A stretch of DNA of 39,307 bases from positions 1-39,307 of the forward strand of contig CAIWRR010000210.1 in assembly GCA_903915125.1 (NCBI GenBank), given 5' to 3'. Shown in pieces: positions 19,066 through 28,786 of the stretch. Both the position numbers and the translations under genes were made by a program. Position 1 is the stretch's first letter; each line of letters opens with the position of its first letter. The stretch comes from Candidatus Firestoneibacteriota bacterium (GTDB lineage Bacteria; Oederibacteriota; D2-FULL-39-29; CAIOVX01). The notes beneath the pieces were generated by a model. That model ran no database searches and was not told the origin of the DNA. It worked only from the letters and a program-made list of their open reading frames with translations.

Positions 19066-20652
19066 CTATATTTTTACAAATTTTACTTCTTTTATATTGG
19101 GCAATTGGGCCATTTTCGCCTGGATTGCCTCATTTATTTCATGATCGACTGTCAAAACCATAGTTGCCACGCCGCCCGAGGAGTTTCTCGCCATCTGCAG
19201 GCTGGCAATATTAATTCCTTCGCTGCCAAGGATTGAACCAATGCTTCCGACAAGTCCGGGTTTATCGTTATTTTGTACTACAAGCATCATTTCCGCCGGT
19301 TCAAGATCGATATCATAATTACGAAGCTGCACTATCCTTTTGTTCTCGCGGCCAAACACCGTCCCGGCTATTGAGAAAACACCGTTTTCAGTTTCCAATT
19401 CAACTTTTACAAGGCTGGCATAGCCGGAAGATTCGCTGGTTCTGGCCTCCGCTATTATTATGTTTTTATCTTTTGCGATAATCGGAGCGTTTACGAAATT
19501 CACGGATTCTTTGGCTAAACTGGTAAGCACGCCTTTAGTAACTGCCAGAGAAAGGACCGCGGTATTGTGATCGGCGATAAGACCGCGGTATTCTATGTTT
19601 ACTTTCTTTATTGAACCAGTGGCCAGGCTGGAAATTAACTTCCCGAGTATTTCACAAAGTTCAATGTATGGCTTCAGCTGTTTCAAGAGCTCTGCTGGTA
19701 TGGCAGGTATATTGACCGCATTGCGCACTGTCCCTCCGCGTAAGGCGTCTATCATCTGGCCTGCAACAGCTACGGATACGCTAACCTGAGCTTCTTCCGT
19801 GGAAGCTCCAAGATGCGGGGTGAATATTACCCGGTCCATCGCGAACAACTCCGCGTTAAGGTCGGGCGGTTCACTCTCGAACACATCCAGCGCCGCGCCG
19901 GCAACTTTCCCGGACTTTATGCCTGCTATTAACGCGCTCTCTTTTATTATTCCGCCCCGAGCGCAATTAATAAGCCGGACGCCGTCTTTCATTTTGGAAA
20001 TACGTTCTTCGTTTAGAAGGTGTTTTGTTTCAGAGGTTATCGGGGTGTGGACAGTAATATAATCCGCCAAAGCAAGCAACTTCTCAAGAGAGACTTTTTC
20101 TATTTCGTATTTTGCGGCCATTTCCTCGGAAAGGTACGGATCGTAAGCGATTATTGTCATATTAAAGCTTTTCGCGCGCACCGCAACCTCGCGGCCGATT
20201 CTGCCGGTGCCGATTATGCCGAGAACCTTCCCGAAAAGCTCAACGCCCATATATTTCTTTCTATCCCATCTTTTTGCCCGAATCGACGCGTCGGCTTGCG
20301 GGATGTTCCTGGAGAGCGCCATTATCATAGAGAATGTATGCTCGGCTGTTGAGATGGTGTTGCCGTCGGGAGTATTCATCACTATTATGCCTTTCTTTGA
20401 CGCTGTCGGGACGTCAACGTTGTCAACACCGACACCTGCCCTTCCTATAACTTTAAGTCTTTTTGCGGCGTCAAGCATTTCGGCCGTTACTTTTGTTTCT
20501 GACCTGACAGCGAGAGCGTCATATTCACCTATTATCGCTTTAAGTTCTTCAGGTTTTAGTTTATGTTTTACATCAACTTGTATATCCTTCTCTTTTCTGA
20601 AGACTTCTACGCCCTCTTCGGCTATAGGATCAGCAACAAGAACTTTATACAT
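19066..20652 (-). CDS. serA: D-3-phosphoglycerate dehydrogenase with C-terminal ACT domain
   Basis: GRAGVGVDNVDVPTASKKGIIVMNTP, LGIIGTGRIGREVA, INCARGGI, TPHLGASTEEAQ; C-terminal NNDKPGLVGSIGSILG ACT domain. Confidence 0.97.
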   Translation of the reverse strand: MYKVLVADPIAEEGVEVFRKEKDIQVDVKHKLKPEELKAIIGEYDALAVRSETKVTAEMLDAAKRLKVIGRAGVGVDNVDVPTASKKGIIVMNTPDGNTISTAEHTFSMIMALSRNIPQADASIRAKRWDRKKYMGVELFGKVLGIIGTGRIGREVAVRAKSFNMTIIAYDPYLSEEMAAKYEIEKVSLEKLLALADYITVHTPITSETKHLLNEERISKMKDGVRLINCARGGIIKESALIAGIKSGKVAGAALDVFESEPPDLNAELFAMDRVIFTPHLGASTEEAQVSVSVAVAGQMIDALRGGTVRNAVNIPAIPAELLKQLKPYIELCEILGKLISSLATGSIKKVNIEYRGLIADHNTAVLSLAVTKGVLTSLAKESVNFVNAPIIAKDKNIIIAEARTSESSGYASLVKVELETENGVFSIAGTVFGRENKRIVQLRNYDIDLEPAEMMLVVQNNDKPGLVGSIGSILGSEGINIASLQMARNSSGGVATMVLTVDHEINEAIQAKMAQLPNIKEVKFVKI

Positions 20653-20680
20653 TACCCCTCCGCGCTGGAAATTGTAACGT

Positions 20681-21829
20681 TTACTTCTTCAACAACTCTT
20701 CTATGACCGCTTTAACTCCCTTGCCGGTCTCAATCTTGGTTCCGAGTTCATTCAAGGCCATCTCCACCGCCGCAACAGCCACTACAGCGTCAAACCTGTC
20801 CGTATAACCGAGATGCCCGACCCTAAACATCTTTCCTTTCATTTTTCCCTGGCCGCCGGCCATTGTTATACCGTAATCATCGCGTATTTTTTTATTGAGC
20901 GCGTCTCCGTCAAGTCCTTCCGGAGTCCAAACTGAGGTCACCGCGTTGCTGGGCGTTCCTTTCGCGAAAGCTTTAAGGCCGAGGGCTTTAATACCTGCCC
21001 TTACGGCTGCGGCAACTTTTGCGTGCCTTGCCCAAACATTCTCAAGCCCTTCTTCTTTTATTAGTCTGATCGATTCACGCAGCTGCAGAACAAGAGAGAC
21101 GGAAGAAGTGTAAGGCGTATCCGGCAGTTTATCTTTTAAGAGCGCTTTGAGCGCCTGATCGTAACTGAAATAATATTTATTTATCTTGCTGGCAGGAAGC
21201 AGCGCTTTTGCCTTGTCGCTTAACGCGACCATTGCAAGCCCGGGCGGTATCATCATTCCTTTCTGCGCCCCGACCACAACAACATCAACCCTCCAGTCAT
21301 CGGTTTTAAACTTTATCGCGCCCATTCCTGAAACAGCGTCAACAACCAGCACGGCCGGCGTTCCTGACACAACCCTTGCAATAGACTCAATGTCATTTTC
21401 AACGCCCGTTGAAGTTTCGCTTAAAGTAGTGTAAACGGCTTTAACGTCCTTATTCGCTGTAAGCGCTTCTTCAATCTTCTTTGGATCGGAACCCTCACCC
21501 CACTCTGAAAATATCTTAATTACGTTTACGCCGTAAGCTTCGGCGATCTTTGCCCATCTTTCTCCAAACTGGCCGATTGCAGCAACTATTATTTTGTCGC
21601 CAGGAGAGAGCAGGTTGACGACCGCAGATTCCATGCCGCCGGTTCCGGCCGCGGGAAAAATAAGAATATCGTTCTTGGTTTGAAATACATATTTCAGCCC
21701 TTCATTTACCTCAGCAAAAGCTTTGCGGTATTCAGGGGTTCTATGGTGAATTATCGGCAGAGCCGCGGCCGCAAGCACTGTAGGCGGTATTTCAACCGGC
21801 CCCGGCGACATTATATAGCGTTTCTTCAT
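20681..21829 (-). CDS. Class V aminotransferase (alanine-glyoxylate / serine-pyruvate aminotransferase family)
   Basis: MSPGPVEIPPTVLAA, FPAAGTGGMESAVVNLLSPGDKI, VDAVSGMGA, GAQKGMMIPPG. Confidence 0.93.
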   Translation of the reverse strand: MKKRYIMSPGPVEIPPTVLAAAALPIIHHRTPEYRKAFAEVNEGLKYVFQTKNDILIFPAAGTGGMESAVVNLLSPGDKIIVAAIGQFGERWAKIAEAYGVNVIKIFSEWGEGSDPKKIEEALTANKDVKAVYTTLSETSTGVENDIESIARVVSGTPAVLVVDAVSGMGAIKFKTDDWRVDVVVVGAQKGMMIPPGLAMVALSDKAKALLPASKINKYYFSYDQALKALLKDKLPDTPYTSSVSLVLQLRESIRLIKEEGLENVWARHAKVAAAVRAGIKALGLKAFAKGTPSNAVTSVWTPEGLDGDALNKKIRDDYGITMAGGQGKMKGKMFRVGHLGYTDRFDAVVAVAAVEMALNELGTKIETGKGVKAVIEELLKK

Positions 21830-21939
21830 AAAGCCTCCAATAAGCCGAGCACTAAATACTATGCACTAAACTCTAAACATTTAATCCGCAGCAAAACATG
21901 ACACTTTATAATTTAGCGCTTATTGCTTGTGGTTTGGTG

Positions 21940-23178
21940 TTACGCCGTCTTCTCTTCCTTCTCAAAAACAAGAGCCGGCTTTTCGTTCTTCAAGATAACT
22001 TCTCCTGTCACAACACACTCTTTAACATCTTTTCTGCTGGGAATCTCATACATTACCTCCAGCATTGCCTCTTCCAATATGGCTCTTAAACCTCTTGCAC
22101 CGGTTTTCCTTTTTATTGCCTGTGCCGCGATAGCGTCATAGGCGTCCGGAGTGAATTCGAGTTTGACCTTTTCCATCTGGAAGAACTTCTTGTACTGTTT
22201 GATAACCGAGTTCTTGGGCTCGACAAGTATTTTCTTGAGATCTTCTTTGTTTAAGTCGTGCAGTCCCGCAACAACCGGAAATCTTCCCACAAATTCAGGA
22301 ATGAACCCGAACTTGAGCAGGTCATCCGGCTGCACCAGCTGGAGTATGTCGCTTCCGTGCGTTTTTTCTTTCGCGATTACACCGAAACCATACGACTTGT
22401 CGCTTACACGGCGTTCTATTATTTTCTCAAGGCCTACAAACGCGCCGCCGCAGATAAAGAGTATATTGGTGGTATCAACTTTAATATACTCCTGCTGGGG
22501 ATGTTTTCTTCCGCCTTGCGGAGGAACATTTGCTATAGTACCCTCAAGTATCTTAAGCAGTCCCTGCTGAACGCCTTCCCCGGAAACATCGCGCGTAATT
22601 GAAGCATTCTCTGATTTGCGCGAGATTTTGTCTATCTCATCTATGTAAATGATGCCTTTCTGCGCCTTCTCTACGTTGTAATTCGCATTCTGCACAAGCC
22701 GCAGGATTACATTCTCAACATCCTCCCCGACATATCCGGCTTCGGTCAAACTTGTGGCGTCGGATATAGCGAAAGGGACGTTGAGTATTTTTGCCAGCGT
22801 CTGAGCGAGAAGGGTTTTTCCGGTTCCGGTGGGGCCAATAAGCAAAACATTGGATTTTGAAAGTTCGACGTCATCCTGGGGATTGAAGATGCGTTTGTAA
22901 TGATTGTAGACGGCGACGGAAAGAATCTTCTTGGCTTTATCCTGCCCGATGCAATATTCGTCCAGCATTTTTTTTAGTTCCGCGGGTTTTGGCAGGTCTT
23001 TCTTTTCACGCGAAGGCTCGAAGCGCGGAGCCTCTTCGGCTATAAGGCCGATGCATCTTTCAATGCATTCGTTGCAAATGCAGGCGCTTGAACCCGATGA
23101 AACCATGCGTTTAACCAGATCATGCGGTTTCCCGCAGAAAGAACACCTTGTAGAATCTTTGCCTTTGTTTTCAGGCAT
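21940..23178 (-). CDS. clpX: ATP-dependent Clp protease ATP-binding subunit ClpX
   Basis: N-terminal zinc finger (CSFCGKPH...[10 protein letters not shown]), [25 protein letters not shown]. Confidence 0.98.
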   Translation of the reverse strand: MPENKGKDSTRCSFCGKPHDLVKRMVSSGSSACICNECIERCIGLIAEEAPRFEPSREKKDLPKPAELKKMLDEYCIGQDKAKKILSVAVYNHYKRIFNPQDDVELSKSNVLLIGPTGTGKTLLAQTLAKILNVPFAISDATSLTEAGYVGEDVENVILRLVQNANYNVEKAQKGIIYIDEIDKISRKSENASITRDVSGEGVQQGLLKILEGTIANVPPQGGRKHPQQEYIKVDTTNILFICGGAFVGLEKIIERRVSDKSYGFGVIAKEKTHGSDILQLVQPDDLLKFGFIPEFVGRFPVVAGLHDLNKEDLKKILVEPKNSVIKQYKKFFQMEKVKLEFTPDAYDAIAAQAIKRKTGARGLRAILEEAMLEVMYEIPSRKDVKECVVTGEVILKNEKPALVFEKEEKTA

Positions 23179-23185
23179 TAAAACC

Positions 23186-23788
23186 TCACTTGGGTTTTTC
23201 GGTTACCGTCACCCGGTTTACAATTATTTCATCAACAAGACCGTAGCTCTTCGCTTCTTCCGCTCCCATAAAATAATCCCTGTCTGTGTCTTTCCTGACG
23301 CGCTCTATCGCCTGTCCGCAGTGTTTTGCAATTATCCCGTTCAGATTCTCTCTCATTTTGAGTATTTCTTTTGTGTGAATCTCAATATCGGTCGCCTGGC
23401 CCTGTGTGCCTCCAAGCGGCTGGTGAATCATAACCCTCGCGTTCGGGAGGGCAAATCTTTTCCCTTTCTTTCCGGCGCAAAGGAGCACGGCTCCCATGCT
23501 AGCCGCCTGTCCGACGCAAATTGTCGAAACCGGCGATTTAATGTACTGCATAGTGTCATAGATTGCCAGCCCGGAAGTCACAACGCCTCCGGGACTGTTC
23601 ACATACATAAATATCTCTTTCCCCGGATCTTCGCCGTCAAGGAAAAGCAGCTGGGCTGTAATCAGGTTTGCCACATAATCATCGATGGGGGTTCCGAGGA
23701 ATACTATTCTTTCCTTAAGCAAACGCGAATAAATATCATAGGCGCGTTCTCCTCTGTTTGTCTGTTCAACAACCATCGGTACAAGCAT
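23186..23788 (-). CDS. clpP: ATP-dependent Clp protease proteolytic subunit
   Basis: [31 protein letters not shown] (catalytic Ser), [11 protein letters not shown] (catalytic His). Confidence 0.98.
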   Translation of the reverse strand: MLVPMVVEQTNRGERAYDIYSRLLKERIVFLGTPIDDYVANLITAQLLFLDGEDPGKEIFMYVNSPGGVVTSGLAIYDTMQYIKSPVSTICVGQAASMGAVLLCAGKKGKRFALPNARVMIHQPLGGTQGQATDIEIHTKEILKMRENLNGIIAKHCGQAIERVRKDTDRDYFMGAEEAKSYGLVDEIIVNRVTVTEKPK

Positions 23789-23808
23789 AGATTACCCCCT
23801 TGTTGCAG

Positions 23809-25104
23809 TTATTTCAGATCGGCGTTAAGCAGCAGGAAGTCCAGAACCTTGTCCTGCTGAATCTGTCCGCGCACGCTTTCCCTGCCCTTTTCCGACTTAA
23901 AGTACTCGCTCCAGGAATCTGATTCAGACCCAGACCTCGACAGGAACGCGCTGATTTCCTTGTCAATATCGTCTTCCGAAACTGAAATTTTCTCAAGCTC
24001 AGCGACCTTTTCAAGGACCAGGAAGCCTTTCACTCTCTTGACAGCAATTTCCCTGTATTCTTTTTCCACATCCTCTTTCTTCTTTCCAAGCACTTCATAA
24101 GAAACATTCTGCTGCTTCATCCTGGTTTCAAACTCTTCGATGAGATGCGCCGCTTCACGGTCAATAAGCGACTGGGGAGCAGGGAAATCAAGGGATTTCA
24201 CCATTTCTTCGACAATGACGTTTACCAGCCGGGCCTTTTCCTTTTGCTCGAGCTCTTTTTTTAGGCCGTCCTCAATGTTTTTCTTTAATTCTTCAAGAGT
24301 TTTAAACTCGCCTACATCCTTCGCGAAATCATCATTTAGTTCCGGCAATTTCTTTTCCCTGAGGCTCTTGATAGTTACAGAGTATATTGCTTTCTTTCCC
24401 GCAAGATCTTTGTTAACAAAATCAGCTTTGTACTCAACGTTAATATCTTTTTTGTCGCCTATATTCATACCCGTAATGCCCGCGTCAAGTTCCGTCAAGA
24501 CTTTATTGGTGCCAAGCTCAACAACATAGTCGCTGGCCGTCAGGTTCTTATCCGCAACCCCGTTTACGGTTCCGGTAAAATCAATCATTACAAAATCCCC
24601 GGTTTTTGCGGCCCTGCCTTCCACGGTTGAAAACTGCGCGAGTCTTTGTCTGAGGTAATCAAGCGACTTTTCAGCGTCCTCTTTTTTCACTTCAACAACT
24701 TCCTTCTTAACCTTTATGCCTTTGTATTTAACCAGTTTAATCTCAGGCTTAATCTCTATCTTGGCCTTAAATTCCAGCGGCTGGCCCTGCTCGAATTTCA
24801 AGTCAGTGATACCGGGAAAATCTATCGGGTTCAGGTTGAGCGACTTGAGCGAGTTAATGTAAGCATCCGATATTAGTTTATCAAGAACGTCCTTTTCGAC
24901 TTTATCCTTGAAGTATTTCACAACTACCGGACGAGGAGCCTTTCCTGCCCTAAAACCGGGCACTTCCGCAACCAGCTGGAGGTTGCTGTACATGTTTTCA
25001 ATCTCAACAAGAACGCGGTCTTTAGGCACGCAAATTTGGATAACCTTCTCGCAGTCTTTCTCGCTTACAATGCTTGCTTTTGTGTCATTCAAAATCTCTA
25101 CCAT
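23809..25104 (-). CDS. tig: Trigger factor
   Basis: Ribosome-binding N-terminus, VPGFRAGKAPRPVV, FKBP domain, C-terminal helical region; next to clpP-clpX. Confidence 0.96.
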   Translation of the reverse strand: MVEILNDTKASIVSEKDCEKVIQICVPKDRVLVEIENMYSNLQLVAEVPGFRAGKAPRPVVVKYFKDKVEKDVLDKLISDAYINSLKSLNLNPIDFPGITDLKFEQGQPLEFKAKIEIKPEIKLVKYKGIKVKKEVVEVKKEDAEKSLDYLRQRLAQFSTVEGRAAKTGDFVMIDFTGTVNGVADKNLTASDYVVELGTNKVLTELDAGITGMNIGDKKDINVEYKADFVNKDLAGKKAIYSVTIKSLREKKLPELNDDFAKDVGEFKTLEELKKNIEDGLKKELEQKEKARLVNVIVEEMVKSLDFPAPQSLIDREAAHLIEEFETRMKQQNVSYEVLGKKKEDVEKEYREIAVKRVKGFLVLEKVAELEKISVSEDDIDKEISAFLSRSGSESDSWSEYFKSEKGRESVRGQIQQDKVLDFLLLNADLK

Positions 25105-25128
25105 TTCACTCTCCCGCAAATAAAAAAT

Positions 25129-25142
25129 CCGCCTTCAGGCGG
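25129..25142 (-). terminator. Intrinsic-terminator-like hairpin in the tig leader
   Basis: Minus strand CCGCC-TGAA-GGCGG-A-TTTTTT (T run at 25122-25127), 17 nt before the tig ATG. Confidence 0.55.
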
Positions 25143-25160
25143 TAATGTTCCTGAATAAAG

Positions 25161-25189
25161 ATTTTAGCATATACCGCCGATAAAATCAA
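25161..25189 (-). promoter_or_regulatory. Predicted sigma70-type promoter of tig-clpP-clpX
   Basis: Minus strand TTGATT (25184-25189), 17 nt, TAAAAT (25161-25166). Confidence 0.62.
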
Positions 25190-25264
25190 GAATTTACGCC
25201 CAAACACCATATACCAGAAGGCTTTTCTTGATATTTTTGTATATAAATGTTACCATGCCAAGCT

Positions 25265-26116
25265 ATGGCATATATTCATATTATTATAGTTATTCTTGGG
25301 ATTACCTGTGTAGGGTTCTTCACAACCCTGGCCAGCCGAAAAGGTATACCCGGCGGAGATATGGTCTTGTCGCTCTTCGGCCTGTCTACCGTGCTTGGCT
25401 TTGTAGTATTTCTGTTTAGCAAAAAAGCGGCATTTTCGGCGGATACAACCTGGATAGCCCTGTTTGCCGGTTTTGGCGGAGGCATTGCTTACTTTCTTTT
25501 CAATGCAGCCGTGAAGAACGGGCATTACGGTTTCTCGAATGCAATCTACAGGTCATCCTACCTTATTGCTGTCGTATTCTCTGTTCTTGTTTTTAAAGAG
25601 AGCCTTTCCCGGTTAAAATTTACCGGCATTATTCTGACCACAGTTTCAATCTTCATTATTTCGTACTCCAATGACAGCTTCACAAAAAACGCAGGTAAGA
25701 CCGGCGCGCTCCGTTGGTTTGGGATAATACTACTCTCTTTCTTCTTAAGCTCAATGCCGCGCATAGGGCAGAATACTGTTTCTGCATTCAAAATGGACAA
25801 GACCTTCTATCTCTTTCTTTCCTACGCTCCGGCGGCCCTGCTCTTTCTTGTCCTGGCAATCCGCAAAGGTTCATTCGACAAAAGAGCGCTGCTTTACGGC
25901 GGTATAGGCGCGATAGGGAGTTATGTCAGCGTCTTCTCTACAATCTCAGCTATAAACAAGCTTGGCGGTGTGGTGGTTTTTCCGGTGACCTTAACAGGCC
26001 CAATAATACTTGGGTTGATACTCTCCGTCGTCTTCTTCAAAGAAAGGATTAAGCCGATAGGTTACGCTGGAATCGCGCTTGGAGCGGCAGGAATTATTTT
26101 GCTGTCAAGTTCTTGA
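25265..26116 (+). CDS. EamA/DMT family transporter
   Basis: About ten TM segments in two EamA-like halves (VVFSVLVFKESLSRLKFTGIILTTVSIFIIS and ILSVVFFKERIKPIGYAGIALGAAGIILL). Supplied ORF starts 25247. Confidence 0.88.
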   Translation: MAYIHIIIVILGITCVGFFTTLASRKGIPGGDMVLSLFGLSTVLGFVVFLFSKKAAFSADTTWIALFAGFGGGIAYFLFNAAVKNGHYGFSNAIYRSSYLIAVVFSVLVFKESLSRLKFTGIILTTVSIFIISYSNDSFTKNAGKTGALRWFGIILLSFFLSSMPRIGQNTVSAFKMDKTFYLFLSYAPAALLFLVLAIRKGSFDKRALLYGGIGAIGSYVSVFSTISAINKLGGVVVFPVTLTGPIILGLILSVVFFKERIKPIGYAGIALGAAGIILLSSS

Positions 26117-27541
26117 TTTCCCGACAGATTGCCTTATCTTTTGCCTTGCCTTATTAGTCCTGACAAATGTAAGCCAATCAGGGTTCGGCCAGTGCTTCTC
26201 GTTAACCAGAATATCAACAATATCGCCCGTAACCAGTTGATGTTTGAAACCTACCATTTTGCCGTTTACCTTTGCGCCGACACAGTGCTCCCCAAGCGTA
26301 GTATGCACGGCAAAGGCAAAATCAACAGGCGTACTGCCGGCAGGAAGTTCTATTACTTCGCCTTTTGGAGTAAAAACAAATACCTCGTCAGTAAAAAGAT
26401 CGAGTTTGAGGGTGTCCATGAACTCTTTTGAATCTTTTGACGCCATAAGCCAGTCCAGCAAGCGGCGGATCCAGCTGATCTTGTTTTCTATCTTAACATC
26501 CCTTACACCGCCTTCTTTATAGTACCAGTGCGCGGCTATGCCGTATTCGGCGTCCTGATGCATTTCATTAGTCCTTATCTGAATCTCCAGCGGTTCTCCG
26601 TTTGGACCAATTACATTGGTATGAAGGGATCTGTACATGTTTGATTTTGGCATCGCGATGTAATCGTCAAATTGGCCGGGAATAGGTTTGAAAAGCGAGT
26701 GAATGATGCCGAGTATCGTGTAGCAGTCCTCAACACTTTCGGTCAGTATCCTTACAGCGATTATGTCGTAGATCTCGTCAAAGGACTTTCCGGAGCGGGT
26801 TATCTTCTGGAAAATGCTGTAGAAATGTTTGGCGCGCCCTGTAATTGACGCTTGTACTTTAAGTTCTTTAAGCTTCTCCTCTATTATATTCTTTACTTCT
26901 TGAACTAGAAGTTCCCGCTCATTTCTTCTTTTCGCCACCATCTCGGAAATCTCAGAATATTCATTCGGATACAGGTATTTCATTGAGAGGTCTTCAAGCT
27001 CCCACCTGATGCTGCCCATGCCGAGCCTGTGAGCGAGCGGAGCGAAGATATCAAGCGTTTCCCGGGCATTCTCTTTTATCTTGTCTTCCGGAAGATACTG
27101 CAGCGTCCTCATATTATGCAGGCGGTCAGCGAGTTTGATGATGATAACCCTGATGTCTTTTGACATAGCCAGGAATATCTTCTTGAAGTTGTCGGCCTGG
27201 CGTATTTCCTTGTCAGGCTTTACCTTAAAAGAAAGTTTTGTGACGCCCTCAACAAGCAGAGCAACCTGCTCCCCCGCTTCTTCCCTAATCTCATCAAAAG
27301 AGAGGCTGGAATCTTCAAGGACATCATGAAGCAGTCCGGCACAGACAGTGTCGCTGTCCATCTTGAGTCCCGCCAGTATCGCAGCAACCGAATAGGCATG
27401 CGTGAAATAGGGTTCACCGGACCGGCGTTTTTGGCCGGCATGCGCAAGATCCGCCAGATCAAAACATTTTTTCAGTTTGACCGTGTCAAGTTCAGGTTCA
27501 TAGGCACTGAGAAGAGTTATGAGTTCCTTTAGCTGTTCCAT
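26105..27541 (-). CDS. RelA/SpoT homologue (HD hydrolase, synthetase, TGS), C-terminally short
   Basis: HD region (HAGQKRRSGEPYFTHAYSVA, LLHDVLEDS, KLADRLHNMRTL), synthetase region (GRAKHFYSIFQKI, YDIIAVRI, YRSLHTNVIGPNGEPLEIQIRT), TGS (FTPKGEVIELPAGSTPVDFAFAVHT). Confidence 0.95.
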   Translation of the reverse strand: MEQLKELITLLSAYEPELDTVKLKKCFDLADLAHAGQKRRSGEPYFTHAYSVAAILAGLKMDSDTVCAGLLHDVLEDSSLSFDEIREEAGEQVALLVEGVTKLSFKVKPDKEIRQADNFKKIFLAMSKDIRVIIIKLADRLHNMRTLQYLPEDKIKENARETLDIFAPLAHRLGMGSIRWELEDLSMKYLYPNEYSEISEMVAKRRNERELLVQEVKNIIEEKLKELKVQASITGRAKHFYSIFQKITRSGKSFDEIYDIIAVRILTESVEDCYTILGIIHSLFKPIPGQFDDYIAMPKSNMYRSLHTNVIGPNGEPLEIQIRTNEMHQDAEYGIAAHWYYKEGGVRDVKIENKISWIRRLLDWLMASKDSKEFMDTLKLDLFTDEVFVFTPKGEVIELPAGSTPVDFAFAVHTTLGEHCVGAKVNGKMVGFKHQLVTGDIVDILVNEKHWPNPDWLTFVRTNKARQKIRQSVGKSRT

Positions 27542-27549
27542 TCCTTCCT

Positions 27550-27580
27550 AAAAAAAAAGGGCCCGGGTGCCCGGGCCCTT
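27550..27580 (-). terminator. Strong intrinsic terminator after secF, directly upstream of relA/spoT
   Basis: Minus strand AAGGGCCCGG-GCAC-CCGGGCCCTT followed by a T run, just beyond the secF stop. Confidence 0.88.
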
Positions 27581-27584
27581 GAGT

Positions 27585-28778
27585 TTACTTCTTTGCCGGA
27601 ATATTCTTTGAATGATTTTTTTCATACTCATAAAGTATCGGACTTGCCACGAACCATGAGGAATACGTACCCAGTATTACTCCGAACAGCAACACCTCGG
27701 AGAACTTATGCAGGACTTCACCTCCGAACAGGTACAGAGAAAGCGCGGCAATGAGAACAGTTACGCTGGTCATGATTGTACGGCTAAGGACTTCATTGAC
27801 GCTGGCGTTTATTATGGTTCCGAAATTATCCCTCGCGCGCAGTTTAACATTGTCTCTAATCCTGTCAAAAACAACGACCGTGTCGGTCAGAGAGTAACCG
27901 GCAATAGTAAGAATAGCTGTCATTATGAGAATATTAAACTCGATATTCATGACATAGACAAAACCAACCAGAGCAAGAATATCATGAAGCGTTGCGACTG
28001 CGGCTGAAACGCCAAAGAGCCCTCGGCCCGCGATCTTTGAGTCAAACCTGATAAGGATATAACAGGTTATAGCAAATATAGAGAGTATCACGGCGAAGAT
28101 CGCCTGTCCTGTAAGTTTCTTGCTGATTGCGGGACTTATATCCTCGGTTGAATCCCTGGTGAAAACTCGTTTCGCAGGAAGGTCGCGGTCGAGCAGAGCC
28201 TGAACTTTTGCCTGCAGTTCATCTATCTTGGCGCCGGGCCTCTTTATCTTTAATTCAACCAAATCACCTTTGTTTTCTGATGAAGTTACCGCCAAGCTCT
28301 TATCAACCAGGCTCTTAACTCTTGAAGCATCAACTTTATTTTCGAATTTTAAGGTAAAAACCACATCCGCTTTTAATTGTTCTGCGCTTTTAACGGTGTA
28401 TTGCGGCTTAGGCGGGTAGGCTTCTGCGATCATCCTCTCTATTTCGGAGCCAATCTCCCCGGTTATTACTTTGTTCTTCTTCAGCCTTATTCTGACTCTG
28501 TTCATACGCGCGGCACTTTCACCGGAGAAGGTCTGTATGCCGGCATCCGTAAGTCCGTTTGCGTCAAGTATCTGTCTGATCCGGGCGGTGTCAAATTTAT
28601 CCTCAAAATTCAGCGTGACAACAGTTCCTCCCGAGAAATCTATTCCGAGTTTTGCGGTGCCGCGCACAATGCTTACTATCCCTGCAATGCCGGCAATCAC
28701 CATAATTGCCGACATTATGTAGCCGAAGAATCTCAGCTTTATGAAGTTAACGTTTGGATTCTTGAATATCTGTATCAT
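27585..28778 (-). CDS. secF: Protein translocase subunit SecF (extended periplasmic region)
   Basis: GIDFSGGTVVTLNFE, GYSLTDTVVVFDRIRDN, RTIMTSVTVLIAALSLYLFGGEVL. Confidence 0.96.
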   Translation of the reverse strand: MIQIFKNPNVNFIKLRFFGYIMSAIMVIAGIAGIVSIVRGTAKLGIDFSGGTVVTLNFEDKFDTARIRQILDANGLTDAGIQTFSGESAARMNRVRIRLKKNKVITGEIGSEIERMIAEAYPPKPQYTVKSAEQLKADVVFTLKFENKVDASRVKSLVDKSLAVTSSENKGDLVELKIKRPGAKIDELQAKVQALLDRDLPAKRVFTRDSTEDISPAISKKLTGQAIFAVILSIFAITCYILIRFDSKIAGRGLFGVSAAVATLHDILALVGFVYVMNIEFNILIMTAILTIAGYSLTDTVVVFDRIRDNVKLRARDNFGTIINASVNEVLSRTIMTSVTVLIAALSLYLFGGEVLHKFSEVLLFGVILGTYSSWFVASPILYEYEKNHSKNIPAKK

Positions 28779-28786
28779 CTATCCTC

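Noticed and set aside
22931-23860. 309-aa plus-strand ORF, the longest antisense ORF in this window
   Set aside because: Lies wholly opposite clpX/clpP/tig, which have clear conserved motifs; no recognisable family.
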